From: SHZI01 sp038214295
Lineage (GTDB): Bacteria > Pseudomonadota > Gammaproteobacteria > Steroidobacterales > GCA-2729495
Direction: 5' to 3'
Assembly: GCA_038214295.1 (NCBI GenBank)
Contig: JBBQSA010000011.1
Span: 9,222 to 73,221 of the forward strand
Length of the DNA stretch: 64,000 nucleotides
The notes beneath the pieces are model-generated. The model was not told where the DNA came from, made no database searches, and was given only the letters and a program-made list of their open reading frames with translations. Numbering within the stretch: position 1 is the stretch's first letter; each line of letters starts with the position of its first letter. Shown here in pieces: positions 28,223-37,895 of the stretch. Position numbers and translations under genes: made by a program.

Positions 28223-30001
28223 CTAGAACTGGTCGTCCGCCAGCGCCAGCAGGGTCTCGGGACCCGCCTCGATCGCTCGCAGGTGGGCGGTGGCGAGCGG
28301 CAGGACCTGCTCTGCGTAGAAGCGTGCGGTGATGATCCGCGTCTGGCAGAAGTCCCGATCACTGCCCGTCGCCCCGGCCGCGATTCGCTGGCTGCACAGC
28401 AGGGCGCCGCGGGCCAGCTGCCAGCCGCCAGTGACGGTCCCGAGCAGCATCAGCATGTGGTACGAGGCAGCCCCGGGCGCCGCGGGATCCTCCGCGTGGT
28501 TCGCCTTGAGCCAGGTCCCGGCAGCCTCGATGGCCTTACGACCTTCCGCGAGCGCCTTGCTGATGACGGCGAGCGCGCTGTCCCCGGCCAGTGCGGCCTC
28601 AAACTCCCGAATCTCCGCAATCAGCGCCACCAGCGACTCGCCGCCATCCCGCAGGATCTTCCGGCCGACGAGGTCGTTGGCCTGGATGCCGGTGGTGCCC
28701 TCGTAGATCGTCGTGATGCGCGCGTCCCGCAGGTACTGGGCCGCGCCGGTCTCCTCCACGTAGCCCATGCCGCCGTGGACCTGGATGCCGAGCGAGGTGA
28801 GTACCTGGCCCATCTCGGTGGACCAGCCCTTGACCACGGGCGTCATCAACTCGACACGGGACTGGTGCTGGGCGCGCGTGGCCGCATCCGGGTGCCGGAG
28901 GCTGATGTCGAGATCGGCGGCGGTGACGTAGGCGATGCTGCGCATGGCCTCGATATAGGCCTTCATCGTGAGCAGCATCCGCCGGACATCGGCATGCTGG
29001 ATGATCGGGGCGCGGTCTTTCTGGCCGGCGACCCTGCCCTGGACGCGATCCTTCGCGTAGGCCAGGGCCCGCTGGTAGGCGCGCTCGGAAAGCGCGACGC
29101 CCTCCAGGCCGACGCCGAGGCGGGCGTGGTTCATCATCGTGAACATGGCAGCGAGGCCGTTGTTCAGCTCGCCAACGAGGTAGCCCTCGGCGCCCTCGAA
29201 AGCCATCACGCAGGTGGGGCTGCCGTGGATGCCCAGCTTGTGTTCGACTGATATCGGCCGCACCTGGTTGCGCTCGCCGGGCGCGCCGTCCGCCTTCAGC
29301 AGGAACTTGGGCACGATGAAGAGCGAGATGCCGCGCACGCCGGGCGGCGCGTCTGGCAGGCGGGCGAGCACCAGGTGCACGACGTTGCTCGTCATGTCGT
29401 GGTCGCCCCAGGTGATGTAGATCTTCTGGCCAGTGATCCGGTAGTGCTTGCCCTCGGGCACGGCCTGGGTGCGCAACGCCGCGAGGTCGGAGCCCGCCTG
29501 GGGCTCGGTCAGGTTCATCGTGCCGGTCCACTCGCCGGAGACCATCTTCGGAAGGTAGGTCTTGCGAAGCTCGTCGGACGCGTGGGCCTCGATGGCACGG
29601 GCCGCGCCCTCTGTCAGCAGCGGGCACAGCGACCAGGCGAGGTTGGCGGCACACCACATCTCCTCGATGGCAACGCCCAGCAGGATCGGCAGGCCCTGGC
29701 CGCCGTACTCCACCGGCCCGGTGACGCCGGCCCAGCCGCCGGCCGTGTACTGCCGGTAGACCGCCTTGAATTCCTCCGGGACGATGACCCGGTCGTTTTC
29801 CACGCGGGTCCCCTGCTGGTCACCGATCCAGTTGGTCGGGCCGATGACACTGGTTGCGAGCTCCGCCGCTTCCTCGAGTACCGCGGCGGCGAGCTCGGCC
29901 GTGACTTCCTCGCAGCCAGGCAGCGCGGTAATCCGCTCGAGACCCGCCAGGTCCCGCAGCACAAAAAGCATCTCCTGGACTGGAGCGCGGTATTCAGACA
30001 T
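28223..30001 (-). CDS. acyl-CoA dehydrogenase, long (~590 aa) type
   Basis: A 592-residue FAD acyl-CoA dehydrogenase of the longer class with an extra C-terminal domain (residues ~470-592). Motifs: MNLTEPQAGSDLAALRT, GQKIYITWGDHD, and the active-site region RITTIYEGTTGIQANDLVGRK with the catalytic glutamate. GGMGYVEETGAAQYLRDARI is typical. It oxidises acyl-CoA to trans-2-enoyl-CoA. An AT-rich stretch (TATATAAATAAAAA) just upstream of the start at 30001 is the likely promoter region. Thirty-four bp separates it from the trans-sulfuration gene. Confidence 0.93.
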   Translation of the reverse strand: MSEYRAPVQEMLFVLRDLAGLERITALPGCEEVTAELAAAVLEEAAELATSVIGPTNWIGDQQGTRVENDRVIVPEEFKAVYRQYTAGGWAGVTGPVEYGGQGLPILLGVAIEEMWCAANLAWSLCPLLTEGAARAIEAHASDELRKTYLPKMVSGEWTGTMNLTEPQAGSDLAALRTQAVPEGKHYRITGQKIYITWGDHDMTSNVVHLVLARLPDAPPGVRGISLFIVPKFLLKADGAPGERNQVRPISVEHKLGIHGSPTCVMAFEGAEGYLVGELNNGLAAMFTMMNHARLGVGLEGVALSERAYQRALAYAKDRVQGRVAGQKDRAPIIQHADVRRMLLTMKAYIEAMRSIAYVTAADLDISLRHPDAATRAQHQSRVELMTPVVKGWSTEMGQVLTSLGIQVHGGMGYVEETGAAQYLRDARITTIYEGTTGIQANDLVGRKILRDGGESLVALIAEIREFEAALAGDSALAVISKALAEGRKAIEAAGTWLKANHAEDPAAPGAASYHMLMLLGTVTGGWQLARGALLCSQRIAAGATGSDRDFCQTRIITARFYAEQVLPLATAHLRAIEAGPETLLALADDQF

Positions 30002-30073
30002 GGCTGTAACCTGCTGTTTTTATTTATATAACCATAGGCCCGCCACAGGCCCACCTGCCACCTAAGGTATCCC

Positions 30074-30120
30074 GCCAGGCAGCGCGCCCACAAGGCGCGT
30101 CGGCCCAGGCACTGCCTGGC
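30074..30120. repeat. nested hairpin downstream of typA
   Basis: GCCAGGCA (30074-30081) pairs with TGCCTGGC (30113-30120), with an inner stem CGCGCC (30083-30088)/GGCGCG (30094-30099). It lies between the typA stop and the upstream region of the acyl-CoA dehydrogenase. There is no U-run, so it is not a classical intrinsic terminator. Confidence 0.4.
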
Positions 30121-30134
30121 AGGACCGGGGCCCG

Positions 30135-31985
<1,851 letters not shown>

Positions 31986-32125
31986 GGGGGAAGCCGGGGG
32001 ACGAGTAGCCGATAATTATAGAGGGGCCGGGTGCCGGACGCACACTTTGTGACCGGCGACGGGGCGGACGGGCCCGAAAGCGGGTGTAAACTGCCGGCCT
32101 CCGCGGGGTTGGGGCCTTAACGGAC

Positions 32126-32647
32126 ATGGCACTGCAACGCAGTCTCGGCCGGCACTGGCTGGCGGCAGCGGCGACCGCCGCGGCGGTCATTGCCGGCTGC
32201 AGCAGCGCACCCCGCAGCCCGGAAGCCCCCGCCACCGTCCTGCCCTCCGCGCAGCCATCCGGCCCCCTGGACCCCGTCCGGGCCCAGGTGGTGTTCACGG
32301 CGATGCAGATGGTCGGCGTCCCGTACCAGTGGGGCGGGTCCTCCCCCCAAGGCTTCGATTGCAGCGGCCTTGTCCAGTTTGCCTACTCGAACGCGGGCCT
32401 GCGCCTGCCGCGGACCGCCGCCGAACAGCTGGCCGCCTCCACGCCCGTGACCCTGGAGAACGCCCAGGCCGGCGACCTGCTGTTCTTCCGGGACGGCAGC
32501 CGTACCTCCCATGTGGCCATCTACCTGGGCGAGGGCCGCTTCGTGCACGCGCCCAGCACGGGCAACAGCGTATCGCTCGACAGCTTCGGCAACGCCTACT
32601 GGCGCATGCGCTTCGCCCGGGCCGGCCGCGTTCCGCCGGCCAGCTAG
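32126..32647 (+). CDS. NlpC/P60 family cell-wall hydrolase lipoprotein
   Basis: A 173-residue lipoprotein: signal peptide with lipobox VIAGC (Cys25), then an NlpC/P60 domain from about residue 55. The catalytic triad is visible: Cys79 in GFDCSGLVQFAY, His129 in TSHVAIYLG, and His141 in FVHAPSTG. These enzymes cut peptide cross-links of peptidoglycan, as do MepS and related proteins. The ATG at 32126 is 140 bp from the divergent typA start. Confidence 0.92.
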   Translation: MALQRSLGRHWLAAAATAAAVIAGCSSAPRSPEAPATVLPSAQPSGPLDPVRAQVVFTAMQMVGVPYQWGGSSPQGFDCSGLVQFAYSNAGLRLPRTAAEQLAASTPVTLENAQAGDLLFFRDGSRTSHVAIYLGEGRFVHAPSTGNSVSLDSFGNAYWRMRFARAGRVPPAS

Positions 32648-32658
32648 CGTCGGGCCGG

Positions 32659-33048
32659 CTAGCGGAGCACCAGCACCAGATTGCCGGCCGCCAGGGCCAG
32701 CAGCAGCGCCCAGGTCAGCGTGACACCCGCAAAACGGCCCGTGCTCCGTCCCGAGGTCCCCGACAGGCCGACCACGTGCAGGATCCGCGCCATCAGCAGC
32801 AGGATGCCTGCCCCCAGCAGCGACCACGCTGGCGCACCGCCACCCTCGAGCAGCGCCATCAGCAGCAGGGCGAAAGGCACGTACTCCGAAAAATTCCCGT
32901 GGATGCGGATGGCCCGTTCGAGCTCGGCATTCTCGCCGGCGCCGAGCCCCACGCGGAAGCGGATGCGCCGCTGCGCGACCCGGTAACTCAGCAGGACATA
33001 AAGAATCGCCATCAGGCTGGCGTAAAAGGCGGTGATCGGCGCGGACAT
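32659..33048 (-). CDS. MAPEG-domain membrane protein
   Basis: A 129-residue protein with four membrane segments and the MAPEG signature RIHGNFSEYVPFALLLM (Arg-x-x-x-Asn-x-x-Glu-x-x-Pro). Bacterial MAPEG proteins resemble microsomal glutathione S-transferases, but activity cannot be assumed. It is the last gene of the minus-strand fatty-acid operon, 9 bp downstream of the acyl-CoA ligase. Confidence 0.88.
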   Translation of the reverse strand: MSAPITAFYASLMAILYVLLSYRVAQRRIRFRVGLGAGENAELERAIRIHGNFSEYVPFALLLMALLEGGGAPAWSLLGAGILLLMARILHVVGLSGTSGRSTGRFAGVTLTWALLLALAAGNLVLVLR

Positions 33049-33057
33049 GAGCTTCTC

Positions 33058-34692
33058 CTAGGTCAGGTGATCCCGGTACTGCTCCCGCAGCTGCACCTTG
33101 CTGATCTTGCCGGTGCCCGTGTGCGGGATGTCGGCGACGAACAGCACGTCGTCCGGCACCCACCAACTGGGCACCTTGCCGGCGAGGAAGGCCAGCAGGT
33201 CGTCGCGGGATACGGTTTCGCCGGGCTTGCGTACGACAATCAGCAGCGGGCGCTCGGACCACTTCGGGTGGGCCACGCCGATGACGGCAGCCTCGGCCAC
33301 GGCGGGATGCCCCATCGCGAGGTTTTCCAGCTCGATGGAGCTGATCCACTCCCCGCCGGACTTGATCACATCCTTGGTCCGGTCGGTGATCTGCAGGTAG
33401 CCGTCCGCGTCGATCGTCGCCACATCGCCCGTGTCGAACCAGCCGTCGACCGTGTGGGCGTCGCCGGCATCGAGGCCAAAATATCGGCTCGCGACGAAGG
33501 GCCCACGGACCTGCAGCGAACCGAAGGCCTTGCCATCCCGGGGCTGCTCCTCGCCGTCATCCGCGACGATGCGCAGCTCGACGCCAAACACACTGCGACC
33601 CTGCTTCGCCCGGATGCTGCTCCGGGCTTCCGGGGATAGCCGCTCCTGGCCGGGCTTCGGCGCGTTGAAGGTACCGAGTGGCGAGATCTCCGTCATGCCC
33701 CAGGCGTGGTGAGTCTCCACGCCGTGCCGGTCGCGGAACTCGTCGATGATTGCCGGTGGACAGGCCGCGCCGCCCACCACCGTGCGCTGGAGGCTGGTGA
33801 GCCGGGTCCCGGTCGCTGCCAGGTACTGGAGCAGTGCGAGCCAGACGGTCGGTACGCCCAGCGCGATGGTCACGCCCTCGCTGTTGATCAGGTCGACGAG
33901 CGTGGCCGGATCGCCGGCAGCCCGGCCCGGCAGGACGAGTTTCGCGCCAGCCAATGGGGCGACGAAGGGCACGCCCCACGCGTTGACGTGAAACATCGGC
34001 ACTACCGGCAGCACGGTATCGACAGCGCGCAAGCCCATCACGTCGGCGCACGCCGCCGCCATCGCGTGCAGCACGGTGGAGCGGTGGCTGTAGAGCACAC
34101 CCTTGGGATCGCCCGTGGTCCCCGACGTGTAGCAGAGCGCACTGGCCCGCCATTCGTCGAGTTCCGGCCAGTCGAAGGCCGGCTCCTCACCCTCGAGCAG
34201 CGCCTCGTAACAGCGCGCCGCCGGGAGCAGCGGCGCCGCTGACGCAGGCGGCAGGTGGCCCGGCCCGGTCATGAACACCACCGCCTGCACGTCCGTCAGG
34301 TGCGGTGTGACTTTCGAAAGCAGCGGTGCAAACTCCGGCGCCGCGAACAGCACGGTGGCCCCAGCGTGATTGATGATCCAGGCGATCTGCTCCGGCAACA
34401 GCCGCGGGTTGACGGTGTGCAGGATGCGCCCGGAACAGGCCACGGCGTAGAACAGCTCCAGGTGACGGAAGTCGTTCCAGGCGAGCGTGGCCACGCGCCC
34501 GTCGGCCGGCACCTGCAACCGATCGAGCGCGTTGGCGAGCCGGCCGGCGCGGGCAAACAGCTCGCCGTAGGTGCAACGGTGGCGCGGATGGTCGGCGGTG
34601 ATCGAGACGATCACCTGCTCCGGGTGATTCTGCTGCGCGTGGCGCAGGATCCGGGTGACCGTCAGCGGCAAGTCCATCATCAGGCCCTGCAT
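33058..34692 (-). CDS. fatty-acid/acyl-CoA ligase (AlkK-type AMP-binding)
   Basis: A 544-residue adenylate-forming ligase. YTSGTTGDPKGVLYSH is the ATP loop; AWGMTEISPLGT, WFDTGDVATIDADGYLQ and DRTKDVIKSGGEWISSIELE follow, and the catalytic lysine lies in TGTGKISKVQLRE. This looks like the medium-chain AlkK group rather than FadD. The ATG at 34692 has AGGAGG 9 bases upstream (34702-34707), which decides it; the ATG at 34701 abuts that site directly. In an operon with a preceding hydrolase whose stop overlaps the start region. Confidence 0.93.
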   Translation of the reverse strand: MQGLMMDLPLTVTRILRHAQQNHPEQVIVSITADHPRHRCTYGELFARAGRLANALDRLQVPADGRVATLAWNDFRHLELFYAVACSGRILHTVNPRLLPEQIAWIINHAGATVLFAAPEFAPLLSKVTPHLTDVQAVVFMTGPGHLPPASAAPLLPAARCYEALLEGEEPAFDWPELDEWRASALCYTSGTTGDPKGVLYSHRSTVLHAMAAACADVMGLRAVDTVLPVVPMFHVNAWGVPFVAPLAGAKLVLPGRAAGDPATLVDLINSEGVTIALGVPTVWLALLQYLAATGTRLTSLQRTVVGGAACPPAIIDEFRDRHGVETHHAWGMTEISPLGTFNAPKPGQERLSPEARSSIRAKQGRSVFGVELRIVADDGEEQPRDGKAFGSLQVRGPFVASRYFGLDAGDAHTVDGWFDTGDVATIDADGYLQITDRTKDVIKSGGEWISSIELENLAMGHPAVAEAAVIGVAHPKWSERPLLIVVRKPGETVSRDDLLAFLAGKVPSWWVPDDVLFVADIPHTGTGKISKVQLREQYRDHLT

Positions 34693-34697
34693 GGGCG

Positions 34698-35543
34698 TCA
34701 TCCTCCTGCAAAGTCCGCGAGGCCTGGCCACTCGGCAGCGCCGATCTCCGGGTCGAAAAAGCCGAAGTGGCCGATGGTCCGGCCGGCGGCATTCCGGGCA
34801 CCCAGGTTCACGAGCTCCCGGTCCGCGTTGGGGAACCAGTCGTGCCAGGCGCGCACGGCGCGCTCCGTCGCCAGGCTGTCCTGCTCCACCAGGTAGGTGC
34901 GCAGGCGGCAGCGCACCTCGTCGAAATACTGGTCCTTCGGACCCACCCTGACGCTGCGCAGGTAATCCGGGTCCCGGCCCCACTGCGCCCACTGCCGTGC
35001 AACGCCGGCGGGAATGGCCGGCCCCAGGCCAAAGAGCGCCGCCGGAAAGCTGCCGGAAAAGGCCGTCAGCAGCGGGATCGCGGCGTACCAGAGCGTGGCG
35101 ACCTTGGCCCGCTCCAGGCCATCCCAGTGCCGCCAGTGGCCGGACTGGGTACCGACACCGACAAGGCCATCGACGCCACGGACTTCGGGCGCCAGCCCGA
35201 GCAACTGGCCGCCCACCGAGTGCCCCAGCACCACGACCCGCGCCGGGCTCTGCGTCTCGCGCAACCAGCGGAGGGCCGCGGGAAAGTCCTCGCGGCCCCA
35301 GTGCTCGAGGCGGGTGCCCTGGGCGGTGGCCGCAGGCAGTACCGAGTCGCCGATGCCCCGGTAGTCGTAGGTCACGACACCGATACCCCGCTCCACGAGG
35401 GCACCCGCGAGGTGCCGGTAGAAGCGGCGGCGAACGCCCATGGCGGAATTGATCAGCAGCCAGCTGCGTGCCCGCGCTGGCGCGTACACCGTGCCGTGCA
35501 GCTCCTGTCCGTCGGCCGCGCTGATGCGGATGCCCTCGGCCAT
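34698..35543 (-). CDS. alpha/beta hydrolase
   Basis: A 281-residue alpha/beta-hydrolase. The nucleophile elbow is GHSVGGQ near residue 120, with TYDYRGIGDS upstream; a histidine near the C-terminus (IGHFGFFDPE) would complete the triad. The substrate is unknown, possibly an ester or thioester in the acyl-CoA pathway. Overlaps by one base with the CoA-transferase gene upstream (TGATG) and overlaps the next ligase start region. Part of a seven-gene operon. Confidence 0.85.
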   Translation of the reverse strand: MAEGIRISAADGQELHGTVYAPARARSWLLINSAMGVRRRFYRHLAGALVERGIGVVTYDYRGIGDSVLPAATAQGTRLEHWGREDFPAALRWLRETQSPARVVVLGHSVGGQLLGLAPEVRGVDGLVGVGTQSGHWRHWDGLERAKVATLWYAAIPLLTAFSGSFPAALFGLGPAIPAGVARQWAQWGRDPDYLRSVRVGPKDQYFDEVRCRLRTYLVEQDSLATERAVRAWHDWFPNADRELVNLGARNAAGRTIGHFGFFDPEIGAAEWPGLADFAGG

Positions 35544-36694
35544 CAGCGCTGTACCACCACCTGCGAGGCCAGCAGGCCCGCGATCTCGGCATCCACGAAG
35601 CCGGCTTCCAGCAGGATCGCGCGGCTGTCCGCACCGGCGGGTACCGGGGCCCGCGGCACGCCCGGCACACTGGCGCTGAAGCGCGGCGCCGGGGCGGCCT
35701 GGAGCACGCCGTTGACCGTCATGAAGGCGCCCCGCGCCACGTTGTGGGGATGTTCACTCGCCTCCGTCACCGTCAGGACCGGGGCGAAGCAGGCGTCGGT
35801 GCCCTCCAGGAGCGCGCACCACTCCTGCCGCGTCTTCGTGCGGAACACCGCCGCCAGTTCCGCCTTGAGGCGCGGCCACTCCGGGTCCGCTACCGGCACC
35901 GCGCCCATGCCGCGGGACCCGAAGCGCGCCGGGTCCAGCCCGGCCCGCTGGATCAACTCCGCGTAGAAGGCCGGCTCCAGCGCGGCGATGGCAATGAACT
36001 TGCCGTCCGCGGTCTCGTAGGTCGAGTAGTAGTGGGCCGCGCCGCTGAGGAAGCTCGTGCCGGTGCCCTCGTCGAAGAACCCGGCAGCGCGGAAGCCGTG
36101 GAACATCGTCATCAGCGCATTGACCCCGTCGAGCATCGCGGCGTCCACCACCTGCCCTTCCGCCGTCCGCTGCGCGTTCTGGAGTGCGCAGAGGACGCCG
36201 AAGGCCAGCAGCATGCCCCCGCCACCGAAGTCGCCGAGGAGGTTCAGCGGGGGCACCGGCGGCGAGCCGGCCTGTCCGATGGCCTGCAACGCGCCGGTCA
36301 GGGCGATGAAGTTCAGGTCGTGGCCCGCTGCCGCCGCCAGCGGTCCGTTCTGGCCCCAGCCGGTGACCCGGCCGTACACCAGCCGTGGATTGCGCTTCCG
36401 ACACACCTCCGGCCCGATGCCGAGCCGCTCCGCCACGCCCGGGCGGAAACCCTCGATCAGCGCGTCCGCCCCCTCCACGAGGCGCAGCAGGGTCTCGACG
36501 CCGCCCTCGCTGCGGAGATCGATGACGATGCTGCGGCGGTTGCGCCGGAGGGGGTCGAGCCGTTCGAGGGGATCGGGGGCCGGCCGGTCGACGCGGATCA
36601 CGTCCGCGCCCATGTCCCCGAGCAGCATCCCGCAGAAGGGTCCCGGGCCGATGCTGGCCAGCTCGATGATCCGGAGGCCGTGCAGGGGGCCCAT
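35543..36694 (-). CDS. CaiB/BaiF CoA-transferase family, alpha-methylacyl-CoA racemase-like
   Basis: A 383-residue family III CoA-transferase fold protein. The N-terminus GLRIIELASIGPGPFCGMLLGDMGADVIRVD is typical; AAGHDLNFIALTGAL and LLGDFGGGGM hold the His and Asp used by racemase (AMACR) members, favouring alpha-methylacyl-CoA racemase over CoA-transferase, whose catalytic Asp is placed elsewhere. It would epimerise 2-methyl-branched acyl-CoAs for beta-oxidation. Overlaps the adjacent genes by one base at each end. Confidence 0.88.
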   Translation of the reverse strand: MGPLHGLRIIELASIGPGPFCGMLLGDMGADVIRVDRPAPDPLERLDPLRRNRRSIVIDLRSEGGVETLLRLVEGADALIEGFRPGVAERLGIGPEVCRKRNPRLVYGRVTGWGQNGPLAAAAGHDLNFIALTGALQAIGQAGSPPVPPLNLLGDFGGGGMLLAFGVLCALQNAQRTAEGQVVDAAMLDGVNALMTMFHGFRAAGFFDEGTGTSFLSGAAHYYSTYETADGKFIAIAALEPAFYAELIQRAGLDPARFGSRGMGAVPVADPEWPRLKAELAAVFRTKTRQEWCALLEGTDACFAPVLTVTEASEHPHNVARGAFMTVNGVLQAAPAPRFSASVPGVPRAPVPAGADSRAILLEAGFVDAEIAGLLASQVVVQR

Positions 36695-37872
36695 CAGTCG
36701 CTGCGCGAGGCGGCCTTCGGGCGGGGATCGAGGCCGATGGAGCGCGCGATGATCTCGCGCATCACCTCGGAGGAACCGGCGTAGATGCGCGACACTCGCG
36801 CGTCCCGGTACATGCGCGAGATGCGGTACTCGTCCATATAGCCCGCCCCGCCGTGCAGCTGGACGCACTCGTCGGTCACGCGGCCCTCGAGCTCGCTGCA
36901 ATAGAGCTTGGCCCGGGCCACGTCCGCAGCCGACAGCCGGCCGGCATTGAATTCCATGACGCAGTGATCGACGAACACCTGGGCGATGTCGATCTGCGTG
37001 CGCATGTCGGCCATCTTGAAACGGTTCACCTGGAAGTCGCCAACGGCCTGGCCGAAGATGCGCCGCTCCCGGATGTACTCCAGCGTGATGTCGAAGGCTA
37101 CCTGGGCAGCGGCCACGTACTGGGCCGCGGAGATCAGCCGCTCCTCGACCAGGTACTGCATCAGGTAGTAGAAGCCGCGGGCCGGGTCGCCGAGAACGTT
37201 ATCCTTCGGCACCCGCACGTTCTCGAAGAACAGCTCGGCCGTGTCCTGGGAATTCAGGCCCATCTTCTTGAGGTTCCGGCCCCGGGCGAAGCCGTCCATG
37301 CCGCGCTCAACCAGGAACAGGCCAAGCTGGCGGCCACCCTCGTTGGCGGGAGCCGTGCGCGCCGCCACCACGAAAAGGTCACCGTTGATGCCATTGGAGA
37401 TGTAGGTCTTGGCGCCGTTCAACAGGAAGTGATCACCCCGGTCCTCGGCGCGGGTCTTCATGCCGGCGAGGTCGCTGCCCGCACCCGGCTCGGTCATCGC
37501 GATGCCAAGGATCGTGTCGCCGGCGGCGCAGCCGGGCAGGAAGCGGCGTTTCTGCTCCGCGGTGCCCAGCCCCTCGATGTAAGGGGCGACGAGCCGGGAA
37601 TGCAGCGTGAAATACAGGCCGCTGTCCCCGTGGCGCAGATTCTCCTCGATCAGGACCTGCTCATAGCGGAAGTCCCGGATGCCGGCGCCGCCGTACTCCT
37701 CGGCGGCCTGCATCAGCAGCAGCCCCTGGGCGCCGCCCTTGCGGAAGATCTCCCGGTCCACCTGCCCCTGCTCGTGCCACCGGTCCCGGTGGGGCTCGAC
37801 TTCCTTCTGGAAGAAGCGCCGCGCCGAGTCGCGGAACATCTCGTGCTCAGGCTCGAAATGGTGCCGCTGCAT
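36694..37872 (-). CDS. acyl-CoA dehydrogenase
   Basis: A 392-residue medium-type acyl-CoA dehydrogenase. It begins with FEPEHEMFRDSARRFF, then MTEPGAGSDLAGMKTRAE, LNGAKTYISNG and RMYRDARVSRIYAGSSEVMREII, including the region of the catalytic residue. ATG 37872 fits the family N-terminus; a GTG at 37899 overlapping the FadB stop (GTGA) is an alternative start by coupling. The product goes to the FadB protein upstream in the operon. Confidence 0.92.
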   Translation of the reverse strand: MQRHHFEPEHEMFRDSARRFFQKEVEPHRDRWHEQGQVDREIFRKGGAQGLLLMQAAEEYGGAGIRDFRYEQVLIEENLRHGDSGLYFTLHSRLVAPYIEGLGTAEQKRRFLPGCAAGDTILGIAMTEPGAGSDLAGMKTRAEDRGDHFLLNGAKTYISNGINGDLFVVAARTAPANEGGRQLGLFLVERGMDGFARGRNLKKMGLNSQDTAELFFENVRVPKDNVLGDPARGFYYLMQYLVEERLISAAQYVAAAQVAFDITLEYIRERRIFGQAVGDFQVNRFKMADMRTQIDIAQVFVDHCVMEFNAGRLSAADVARAKLYCSELEGRVTDECVQLHGGAGYMDEYRISRMYRDARVSRIYAGSSEVMREIIARSIGLDPRPKAASRSD

Positions 37873-37895
37873 GCTGGTGGCGCCGGGCCCGCGCG